In this document: positions 37,974 to 48,180 of the stretch, piece by piece
Layout of the letters: each line of letters begins with the position of its first letter
Position numbering within the stretch: the stretch's first letter is position 1
Notes under the pieces: model-generated
The model's database searches: none
What the model was told of the DNA's origin: nothing
What the model saw: the letters and a program-made list of their open reading frames with translations, nothing else
Source of the DNA: DALYLB01 sp046154695
GTDB taxonomy: Bacteria > Acidobacteriota > Blastocatellia > RBC074
Direction: 5' to 3'
DNA: 48,180 bases
Assembly (NCBI GenBank): GCA_046154695.1
Contig: JBJXFI010000173.1
Location: forward strand, 1-48,180
Made by a program: the position numbers and the translations under genes

Positions 37974-38870
37974 TCAGGCTGCACGGAGCGCGAATGTCAC
38001 CCACTCGCCGTCGGGCCAGGGGTCGAGAAGCGTGAACCCCTGTTGCGTGAGGGCCTGCTTCACGTCCTCTCCCTGCTCCCGCAGGATGCCCGAGACGATC
38101 AGCACGCCGCCCGGCGCCACGACGCGCGGGAACTCGCCGCTCAGCGGGATGAGGACATCCGCCGTCAGGTTCGCGAGCACGACATCGAACCGCTGATCGT
38201 GATAAAAGCCCAGCCGGTTGACCTCCAGTTCCAGGTCTTCCCCGACGCCGTTGATGTTGGCGTTTTCCCGCGCGACCTCGATCGCCTCGGGATCGACATC
38301 GAATCCGATGACGCGGGCCGCGGGCGCCAGCTTGATCGCGGCGATGGCCAGAATGCCCGTTCCCGTGCCGGCATCGAGCAGCGCGGGGGGATCGACGGAT
38401 CCGGTGTTCGGCGGCCAGTATCGCTCCAGCATCTCCAGGCACCCGCGCGTCGTTTCGTGCGTGCCCGTTCCAAACGCCATGCCGGGGTCGATCTCGACGA
38501 CGATCCGATCGGTCTCTTTCACCTGTTCGCGCTTCCACGAAGGGCAGATCATCAGCCGCTCGCCGATAACGACGGGCTCCCAGCCCTTCTTCCACTCCGC
38601 CAGCCAGTCCTGATCGGCAACCGTCATCGATTCAACTCGTCGCAGCGCGAACTCAGGCAGATCGATCAGCTTCAATCCGCGCACGATCCGATCCCGCAGC
38701 TTCCCCGCGTCGGGCGCTTCATTGTAATAGGCCCGCAGCGTGATGAAATCCGGCGCGGCCGGGTCTTCCGACACCTCAAGGCCCGTCGAGTTGAAGGCCC
38801 AGAGCTGGGTCGTCGCGGCGGTCTCGCCCACCCGCGCGATTTCGACTTCGATGGCATGCCAGATCTTCAC
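37974..38870 (-). CDS. prmA: ribosomal protein L11 methyltransferase PrmA
   Basis: The 298-residue Rossmann-fold methyltransferase trimethylates ribosomal protein L11. It has the typical ferredoxin-like N-terminal region, then DPGMAFGTGTHETTRGCL, the SAM motif LLDAGTGTGILAIAAIK, GFDVDPEAIEVARENANING and VLANLTADVLI. It starts with GTG at 38870; GTGA shares its bases with the TGA stop of era (4-bp overlap), so translation is coupled, and GAGGAAAA just inside era serves as ribosome-binding site. It is followed after five bases by rsmE. Length is normal for the family. Confidence 0.96.
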   Translation of the reverse strand: MKIWHAIEVEIARVGETAATTQLWAFNSTGLEVSEDPAAPDFITLRAYYNEAPDAGKLRDRIVRGLKLIDLPEFALRRVESMTVADQDWLAEWKKGWEPVVIGERLMICPSWKREQVKETDRIVVEIDPGMAFGTGTHETTRGCLEMLERYWPPNTGSVDPPALLDAGTGTGILAIAAIKLAPAARVIGFDVDPEAIEVARENANINGVGEDLELEVNRLGFYHDQRFDVVLANLTADVLIPLSGEFPRVVAPGGVLIVSGILREQGEDVKQALTQQGFTLLDPWPDGEWVTFALRAA

Positions 38871-39746
38871 TTTTCCTCGATCCCCAATTCATCCAGCGTT
38901 CGCGGATCGTTGCGCCAGTCGTCCTGCACGCGCACGAAGAGGTTGAGCCGGACGTGGCGATCGAGCATCCGCTCGATGTCGCGGCGCGCCTCGGTGCCGA
39001 TCTCCTTGAGCATCTGGCCGGCGCGCCCGATGATGATCGGTTTCTGCGAGTCGCGCTCGACATAGATGACGCAGTGAATCTCGGTCGCATCCCCCGTCTC
39101 TTCCCAGAGTTCGGTCCGGACGGCGGTGGCGAAGGGAAGCTCCTGTTTCGTTCGCTCCAGGATCTTTTCCCGGACGAGTTCGGCGACGATGTTGCGTTCA
39201 AGCTCATCCGTGAAGCTCTCCTCGTCGAACAGGCGCTCGCCGGGCGGCAGCGTCTCCAGAATCCGTTTGACGAGCAACTCCTGATTGTCGCCTTTTCGCG
39301 CCGAGATCGGCAGGACCTCCGCGAAGTCGAATTCGCCGGTGTAATGCTGGATCAGCGGCAGCAGCCTCGATTTATCCTTGAGCAGGTCGATCTTGTTGAG
39401 CAGCAGGAAGGCCGGTTTTCCAGCCTGTTTGATGAGATCGAGCGTGAACCGGTCGCCCGCGCCGAGCGTCTCGGTCGCGTCGCGCATCAGCAGAATGAGA
39501 TCGACCTGCTGCAGCGCGTCGGCCACCAGCCCCATCATCCGCCGGTTGAGCGCGTAGCCGGGCTTGTGAACGCCCGGCGTGTCCAGAAAGACGATCTGGC
39601 CCTCCGGGCGCGTGACGATCCCCTTGATGCGCGTGCGCGTCGTCTGGGGCTTCGCCGAAACGGCGGCGATGTGCTCGCCCACCAGTGCGTTGAGAAGGGT
39701 CGATTTTCCGGCGTTCGGACGGCCGATAAGCGCGGCGAACCCCGAT

Positions 39747-39766
<20 letters not shown>
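38867..39766 (-). CDS. era: GTPase Era
   Basis: The 299-residue GTPase acts in 16S rRNA processing and 30S assembly. All G motifs are visible: GRPNAGKS (G1), TTRTR (G2), DTPG (G3), NKID (G4) and SARKG (G5). The C-terminal KH domain has IIIGRAGQMLKEIGTEARRDIE; the loop reads GRAG, a mild variant of the usual GKGG. ATG 39766 lies inside the end of the corC-like gene (20-bp overlap) and its stop overlaps the prmA start. The setting among ybeY, phoH, corC and prmA is the classic one. Longer in-frame starts up to 39892 would extend into the corC-like gene without any family support. Confidence 0.97.
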
Positions 39767-41120
<1,354 letters not shown>

Positions 41121-41136
41121 AATCGTATGCAGTCAG

Positions 41137-41593
41137 CTATTTCAGCTTTTTCAACAGGTCTTTGCGGAGCTTCTTTTCCATCCGGTTCATCTCGCCGCCA
41201 TCGGTCTCGTGATCGTAGCCCGCAAGATGCAGCGTTCCATGGATGACCAGATGCTCGATCTCGCGCTCGAAGGTCAATCCGAGTTCGCGCGCGTAGGTTT
41301 GCGCCGTTTCGACCGCGATGACGACATCGCCGAGATGCTTCGATTCGTGGCAGTCTTCGGTTTCGTGATAGGCGAAAGAGAGGACATCGGTCGACTTGTC
41401 GATTCCGCGATAGTCCCGGTTCAGCCTGCGCATCCGCCGGTCGCGGAGAAATGTCAGGGTGAGCGCGGCGTCTTCGCGCCCGACCCGGTCGAGCACGGCG
41501 CGCGATAGACGGGCGGCCCCTGCGATGTCGATCTGCAGCAACCGCTGGCGATTGAGCGCCTCGATCGCCCGGCCGGCCTCTTCGCGCGGGGGC

Positions 41594-41622
<29 letters not shown>
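41137..41622 (-). CDS. ybeY: endoribonuclease YbeY (rRNA maturation factor)
   Basis: The 161-residue metalloprotein matures the 3' end of 16S rRNA and takes part in ribosome quality control. The zinc motif HGTLHLAGYDH (three His) is intact near the C-terminus, preceded by RLNRDYRGIDKSTDVLSFAY and GDVVIAVETA. The first 25 residues are extra relative to many members. Its start (41622) lies inside the 3' end of phoH (29-bp overlap), and the corC-like gene begins 16 bp after its stop, as in most bacteria. Confidence 0.96.
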
Positions 41623-42535
<913 letters not shown>

Positions 42536-42729
42536 TGTGATCTTCAGACTTCTCAGAGATTACCCTTCCAAACCATCCGGTTGATCCGTTTTTCCCGCGG
42601 TATGCGAGCGGACATGGTGTCGAAATCATCGATAAGCAGAGGATGCGATAATACATGAATTGACAATGGAAAACGCTACTACACGGTACCGGGGGTGTCA
42701 ATGGAGTTTTCGGCCGCCCCGCCGGCGCG

Positions 42730-42759
42730 TTGAAAATCTTGCCCGATCTATTCCATTAT
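42730..42759 (+). promoter_or_regulatory. possible promoter for the S9 peptidase gene
   Basis: TTGAAA (42730-42735) and CATTAT (42754-42759) are 18 bp apart in an AT-richer stretch of the 331-bp divergent gap between phoH and the peptidase. It would give a leader of about 100 nt. Nothing else was recognised in the gap. Confidence 0.35.
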
Positions 42760-42866
42760 TTTTCGATCTTCCGTATCCTACCATATTCGACCGGCAACGA
42801 GGGGGCCTTGTGGGCGAGGAGGCGATCGAATCCGGCCAATGTCATCCAAAGGAACAGCTCAGACAG

Positions 42867-44861
42867 ATGAAAACAGTTTTCCGCGGCATTCTTTTCCTTC
42901 TTCTTCCCCTCATCGGGATCCCGGCGGTGTCCGACGCGCAGATCAAGCGGTCGATGACGCCGGAGGATGTGGTGGGGCTGAATCGCGCGAGCGACGCGCA
43001 GATCTCGCCGGACTCGCGGCGGGTGGCGTTTGTGGTCACGTCGTGGGACCGGGACGGCGACCGGTTCAATTCCGATCTCTGGCTGGTGGATGAGAACCGG
43101 CAGGTGGTGCGATTGACCTCGAATCCGAAGCGGGACGATTCGCCGCGATGGGCGCCGGGGGCGCGGCGGATCGCCTTCCTCTCGGAGCGAGGCGAGGCCG
43201 GCGCCGGGGCGCAGATCTGGCAGATCAATCCGATGGGCGGAGAGCCCGAGCCGCTCACCGCGCACGGCGCGCCGGTTCAGAGCTTCGAATGGTCGCCGGA
43301 CGGGCGCTTCATCGCCTTCATCGCCGAAGAACCCCGCGAACGGACAATCACCAAACCGCCGGTCGTCAGCGGGCAGGATTACCGGTACGCGCGCCTGTGG
43401 ATCGTCGACGCGGCCACGAGGCAGATCAAGCAGTTGACGCGCGGGAAGGGCCACGTCACCTCGTTCAACTGGAGCCAGTCCGGCTCGCAGGTCGTGTTCA
43501 CGTCGCGCAGCTCTCCGCTGCTGATCGGGAACGACACGACGGAGGTCTATGTCACCCCCGCGGCCCTCGCGCAGGCGCCGTATGACGCCGCCGGCTGGCG
43601 AAAGGTGACGAACGGCAACGGCGCGGAGTCGCAGCCCCGGTTCTCGCCCGACGGCCAGTGGATCTCGTATCTGGCCCGCGCCGACGGCGATCCCAACGTC
43701 GGCCCCGATCGCATTCATCTGGTTCCGGTTCGCGGCGGCCCGGCGCGCGTTCTCGCGCGCGAGTTCGAGGGCTACATCACGCATTATCGATGGGTCTTCG
43801 ACAGCCAGCGGCTGATCCTCTCGGCGGGCGTGGGCGTCAACACGCAGATCTACACGATGAACGTCGCCGATTTTCCCGGCGCCCAGACGCCCCAGGCCCT
43901 GACGCGGAGCGACGGCGTCAACACCGGCTTCTCGATCACGCCCGACGGGATGAACATCGCGTTCGTTCACGAGAACCCGCGCCTGCCCGGCGAGATCGCG
44001 CTGCTCGCGGCCCGCATTATGGTTCCGATCTTCCTCACCCAGCTCAACCCGCAGGTCGAACAGCTCAACCTCGGGCTGGTGGACGCCGTCAGGTGGAGAT
44101 CGACCGACGGCGCCGAGATCGAGGGCGTCCTCGTCTATCCCGTAGGCTATCAGACGGGGCGGCGGTATCCGCTCGTCACCTACATTCACGGCGGCCCCGA
44201 GGGCGCCTATTCAAAGAGCTTCAACGCGACCTGGAGCGCGTTCCCGCAGGTCTATGCCGCGAACGGGTACATGGTCTTCATGCCCAACTTCCGCGGCTCG
44301 TCGAACTACGGCGCGAAGTTCGCGCAGGCGAACGCGCGGCTCGTCGGCAAGATCGATTACGAGGACATCCTCAGCGGCATCGATGATCTCGTCAGCCGCG
44401 GCATCGCCGACGAGGCGAGGCTCGCCGTCGCCGGCTGGAGCTACGGCGGATACATCAGCGGCTGGATCATCGGCCACACCAACCGCTTTAAATGCGCGGC
44501 CTATGGCGCGGGGCTGTCGAACGCCGTCTCCTATTGGGGAACCGCCGACATCATCCATCAGCGGGAGCGGCTTCACGGCGGAACGCCCTGGGAGGCCCGC
44601 AAGCTCTATGACGAGCAGTCGCCCCTCAATTCCCTGACGAATGCCCGGACGCCGACGCTGATCTTTCACGGCGAAAAAGACGACCGGGTCCCGCTCGGGC
44701 AGTCGCAGGAGACCTATCGAACGCTGCAGCGGCTCGGCGTGACCTCGGAGCTGGTCGTGTACCCCGACCAGGGGCACGCCCTGCTCGTCCCCAGCTATCA
44801 GCTCGACAAGATCCGGCGGGAGTTCGCCTGGATCGAGCGATACGTGATGGAGCGGAAGTAG
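42867..44861 (+). CDS. exported S9-family peptidase (prolyl-oligopeptidase / acylaminoacyl-peptidase type)
   Basis: The 664-residue protein starts with a signal peptide (residues about 3-23, ending near SDAQ). Residues about 30-390 form a WD40-like beta-propeller with repeated ISPDSRRVAFV, WSPDGRFIAFI and FSPDGQWISYL units. The C-terminal catalytic domain has YIHGGPEG, the nucleophile S525 in GWSYGGY, the acid D605 in HGEKDDRVP and H637 in DQGHALL. The enzyme should cleave short peptides after export; the propeller limits substrate size. ATG 42867 was chosen because the signal peptide begins there, although the Shine-Dalgarno (AAGGAA) is distant. A reading from 42660 would add 69 residues without family character. 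The start of the next gene is 102 bp away. Confidence 0.92.
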   Translation: MKTVFRGILFLLLPLIGIPAVSDAQIKRSMTPEDVVGLNRASDAQISPDSRRVAFVVTSWDRDGDRFNSDLWLVDENRQVVRLTSNPKRDDSPRWAPGARRIAFLSERGEAGAGAQIWQINPMGGEPEPLTAHGAPVQSFEWSPDGRFIAFIAEEPRERTITKPPVVSGQDYRYARLWIVDAATRQIKQLTRGKGHVTSFNWSQSGSQVVFTSRSSPLLIGNDTTEVYVTPAALAQAPYDAAGWRKVTNGNGAESQPRFSPDGQWISYLARADGDPNVGPDRIHLVPVRGGPARVLAREFEGYITHYRWVFDSQRLILSAGVGVNTQIYTMNVADFPGAQTPQALTRSDGVNTGFSITPDGMNIAFVHENPRLPGEIALLAARIMVPIFLTQLNPQVEQLNLGLVDAVRWRSTDGAEIEGVLVYPVGYQTGRRYPLVTYIHGGPEGAYSKSFNATWSAFPQVYAANGYMVFMPNFRGSSNYGAKFAQANARLVGKIDYEDILSGIDDLVSRGIADEARLAVAGWSYGGYISGWIIGHTNRFKCAAYGAGLSNAVSYWGTADIIHQRERLHGGTPWEARKLYDEQSPLNSLTNARTPTLIFHGEKDDRVPLGQSQETYRTLQRLGVTSELVVYPDQGHALLVPSYQLDKIRREFAWIERYVMERK

Positions 44862-44963
44862 TCGGCGTTCAATCGCCCCGCCCTTTTGATTTTCCCTTTC
44901 GTTGGCTAGAATCGCCTTTACCACCCGACCATAAGCTTCATCAAGACAGGAGAACTTTCAGAC

Positions 44964-46193
<1,230 letters not shown>

Positions 46194-46207
46194 GCGGGAT
46201 TGAAATC

Positions 46208-47452
46208 ATGAAAATCAAGAAAATCGGAATCGTCATTGGCGGCGGGCCCGCCCCCGGAGTGAACGGCGCGGTGTCGGCCGTCGTTCTGGAGGCGAAGGAC
46301 AAGGGATGCGTGACGGTCGGGTTTCGCGACGGGTTCGAATGGCTGGCCCAGCGGTACACGGATGAGCAGAAGGCCCTGACGATCGACGATGTGTCGCGCA
46401 TCCATCTGGATGGCGGCTCGATCATCGGGACCTCGCGCGTCGATGTTTCGCGGGATCCGCAGGGGCTCGAGAACACCATCGCCGCGCTACACAAGCTGGA
46501 GATCGAGGCGCTCGTCGTCGTCGGCGGCGACGACGCGATCGCCAGCGCGGCGGCCATCGAGCAGGCCACCGGGGGAGCGATCAAGGTCGTGCTCATTCCA
46601 AAAAGCATCGACAACGATCTGGCGCTTCCGCCCTCGCTGACGACCCTCGGATACGAGACCGCGCGCCACACGGGCGTGAAGATCGTCGAAAGTCTGATGG
46701 AGGACGCGCGGACGACCGGCCGCTGGTATGTCGGCGTGACGATGGGGCGGCCGACCGGCCACCTCACGCTCGGCATCGGCGCGGCCGCGAGCGCGACCTG
46801 CACCATCATCCCCGAGGAGTTCGCCCGGGGCCGGATCTCGCTCTCCGACATCTGCGACATCGTCGAGGGCTCCATCATCAAGCGGCGCGCGATGGGCAAG
46901 AATCACGGCGTGGCGCTGCTCGCCGAAGCCCTCGCGGAGCATTTCAGCCCCGAAGAGGTCACCGAGCTCCAGGATGTCGATCGCGACGCGCAGGGCAACA
47001 TCCGCGTCGCGGAGATCGACCTCGGGCGCAAGGTCAAGAGCGAGGTCCAGAAACGGCTCGAACGCCGCGGCGTCAAGGTGACGATCGTCGACAAAACGAT
47101 CGGATACGAACTTCGCTGCGCCCCGGCGACGCCTTACGACGCCGAACACGCGCGCGATCTCGGCTACGCCGCCGTCAGCTATCTCTTCGCCGGGGGCTCC
47201 GGCGCGGTCATCACGATGCAGAACGGGGAGTTCACGCCCATTCCCTTTGCCGAGATGCGCGACCCCGCCACCGGACAGGGCAAACGCCGGCGGGTCGATC
47301 CCAACAGCGAGAGTTATCGCGTCGCCCGGGACTATATGGTTCGCATCGGCAGGGCGGACTTCGCCGATGACGCCTGGATCGAGAAACTTTCCACCGCCGC
47401 CGGGATGAATGCGGCGGCGTTTAAAACCCGGTTCGCGAGCCTCGCGAACTAA
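46208..47452 (+). CDS. phosphofructokinase with PPi-type active-site residues (2), tandem paralogue
   Basis: The 414-residue homologue of the preceding gene aligns along its whole length. It keeps GGGPAPGVNG, GGDDA, PKSIDNDLALPP, VTMGRPTGH and the C-terminal YELRCAPATPYD region. Differences include GGDDA for GGDDT, and AEALAEHF where the first enzyme has AEGL next to the F6P-binding Glu. Both pairs of PPi-type residues are retained, so it is probably active, perhaps with another substrate or regulation, or as a partner subunit. The 14-bp spacing indicates one operon. No strong Shine-Dalgarno precedes ATG 46208, so translation may depend on the upstream gene. Confidence 0.92.
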   Translation: MKIKKIGIVIGGGPAPGVNGAVSAVVLEAKDKGCVTVGFRDGFEWLAQRYTDEQKALTIDDVSRIHLDGGSIIGTSRVDVSRDPQGLENTIAALHKLEIEALVVVGGDDAIASAAAIEQATGGAIKVVLIPKSIDNDLALPPSLTTLGYETARHTGVKIVESLMEDARTTGRWYVGVTMGRPTGHLTLGIGAAASATCTIIPEEFARGRISLSDICDIVEGSIIKRRAMGKNHGVALLAEALAEHFSPEEVTELQDVDRDAQGNIRVAEIDLGRKVKSEVQKRLERRGVKVTIVDKTIGYELRCAPATPYDAEHARDLGYAAVSYLFAGGSGAVITMQNGEFTPIPFAEMRDPATGQGKRRRVDPNSESYRVARDYMVRIGRADFADDAWIEKLSTAAGMNAAAFKTRFASLAN

Positions 47453-47471
47453 CCCAATAGGAGGGGATATC

Positions 47472-48014
47472 TTGAAGAAACTGATCACTGTATCCATTTG
47501 TGTTCTGGCCGCGGGGCTGATGGCGTATCTGGCCGGCGCGCGCGTCACGGCGCAGAAGCCCGCAATCACCAGGGCCGTTGCCGTTCTGCATTCCACCGAG
47601 GGCAATAAGGTCCACGGCACGGTCACCTTCACGCAGGAAGGCGACAAGGTGAAGGTTTCCGCCCACATCATGGGATTGACCCCGGGCAGTCACGGGTTTC
47701 ACATTCATGAGTTCGGGGACTGCAGCGCCAGGGACGGCGCCTCGGCCGGCGGCCACTTCAACCCGGCCGCCGCCGCGCATGGCGCTCAGGACGCCTCGCC
47801 CCGCCACGTCGGCGACCTCGGCAATATCACCGCCGGCGCCGACGGCATGGCCCACGTCGAATTCACCGACGCGATGCTCAAATTCGACGGGCCCGGCTCG
47901 ATCATCGGCCGCGGCGTCATCGTCCACGCCGCCGCGGATGATTTCAAAACCCAGCCCACCGGCAACGCAGGCGGGCGCCAGGCCTGCGGCGTCATCGGCG
48001 CCGCCAAGCCGTAA
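47472..48014 (+). CDS. sodC: Cu/Zn superoxide dismutase, exported
   Basis: The 180-residue enzyme converts superoxide to oxygen and hydrogen peroxide outside the cytoplasm. It has a hydrophobic N-terminal signal (about 4-22). Copper and zinc ligands are seen in HGFHIHEFGDC, GGHFNPAAAAHG, RHVGDLGN and GRGVIVHAAADD. The two cysteines of the structural disulfide are in FGDC and GRQACG. The start is TTG 47472, set by a very strong AGGAGGGG about seven bases upstream; no ATG fits. Longer in-frame readings overlap the phosphofructokinase gene. The gap to that gene is 19 bp, so it may belong to the same transcript. The palindromic repeat at 48016 begins right after its stop. Confidence 0.95.
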   Translation: MKKLITVSICVLAAGLMAYLAGARVTAQKPAITRAVAVLHSTEGNKVHGTVTFTQEGDKVKVSAHIMGLTPGSHGFHIHEFGDCSARDGASAGGHFNPAAAAHGAQDASPRHVGDLGNITAGADGMAHVEFTDAMLKFDGPGSIIGRGVIVHAAADDFKTQPTGNAGGRQACGVIGAAKP

Positions 48015-48015
48015 C

Positions 48016-48180
48016 CGTTCGGAATTCCGCCTTCAGGCGGCCGGGGATTGGGCCTGAAGGCCAATGGCGTTAAGTTTAGAGTTTTTTTGAAATTCGATCT
48101 TTGCAGCCTGCGAAGCAGGCGACAGCATATAGCCTGGGGCGTAAGCCCCAGGACCGCATCGAAAACGCTCGCAAGCCCGT
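48016..48180. repeat. second copy of the nested palindrome, cut by window edge
   Basis: This segment is the inverted equivalent of about 26497-26668: CGTTCGGAATTCCGCC start, GGCCAATGGCGTTAAG, GCCTGCGAAGCAGGC, TATAGCCTGGGGCGTAAGCC and AAAACGCTCGCAAGCCCGT at the edge. It begins one base after the sodC stop codon. By comparison, a similar length should continue beyond position 48180. Confidence 0.85.

Noticed and set aside
37969..38595. Long upstream extension of rsmE
   Set aside because: The added part is the out-of-frame shadow of prmA; family length and the ATG at 37968 fit exactly.

Overview
The window looks like chromosomal DNA from an Acidobacteriota member (Blastocatellia- or Solibacter-like). 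This is inferred from gene content: an acidobacterial-type VWA protein, two very large Oar-like TonB-dependent receptors, a secreted hydrolase with a Solibacter-type C-terminal domain, PSD1/DUF1549/DUF1553 and DUF1501 proteins, and a twin-arginine Gfo/Idh/MocA oxidoreductase. The DNA is GC-rich with good Shine-Dalgarno sites. Two patches stand out by composition: an insertion sequence (11493-12957) and an AT-rich promoter island (about 23600-23945).

Layout. 1-3221 (minus): a partial multidomain PSD1-type cytochrome-like protein whose C-terminus lies outside the window. 3309-9653 (minus): two tandem paralogous hybrid histidine kinases (REC-4xPAS-HisKA-HATPase-REC). 9974-11455 (plus): a secreted M20/AbgB-like amidohydrolase. 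11477-13075: a paired-palindrome repeat split by an IS1380/IS4-like insertion. 13086-14789 (minus): a secreted alpha/beta hydrolase. 14954-21702 (plus): a PSD1 protein, a DUF1501 protein and a penicillin-acylase-family Ntn hydrolase, probably one unit. 21968-23188 (plus): an exported oxidoreductase. 23307-26256: a divergent locus with a small zinc-ribbon-like protein on the minus strand and a plus-strand operon of MerR-like regulator, PocR-like sensor kinase and response regulator. 26884-28281: the VWA protein. 28964-36976: the two TonB-dependent receptors. 37225-42535 (minus): the housekeeping cluster phoH-ybeY-corC-like-era-prmA-rsmE, tightly packed with overlaps. 42867-48014 (plus): a secreted S9 prolyl-oligopeptidase-like peptidase, two tandem phosphofructokinases with PPi-type active-site signatures, and a Cu/Zn superoxide dismutase.

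The spaces between genes hold structured repeats. One is a family of 147-bp elements made of two inverted short palindromes (REPIN-like; 32614-32760, 37044-37190 and the IS-split copy at 11477-13075). Another is a 406-bp nearly symmetrical nested palindrome (26263-26668), with a second copy starting at 48016 and running off the window, and related 87-bp tandem repeats at 21708-21890. Members of this second family start 1-6 bases after a stop codon in all three places. A perfect 34-bp inverted repeat lies at 28387-28563 and a 13-bp one at 17967-18051.

The most unusual points are the IS insertion at the exact apex of a palindrome, the stop-codon-hugging palindrome family, and the MerR/PocR-kinase/response-regulator module beside a divergent Cys-rich small protein. 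No rRNA, tRNA or CRISPR array was recognised.
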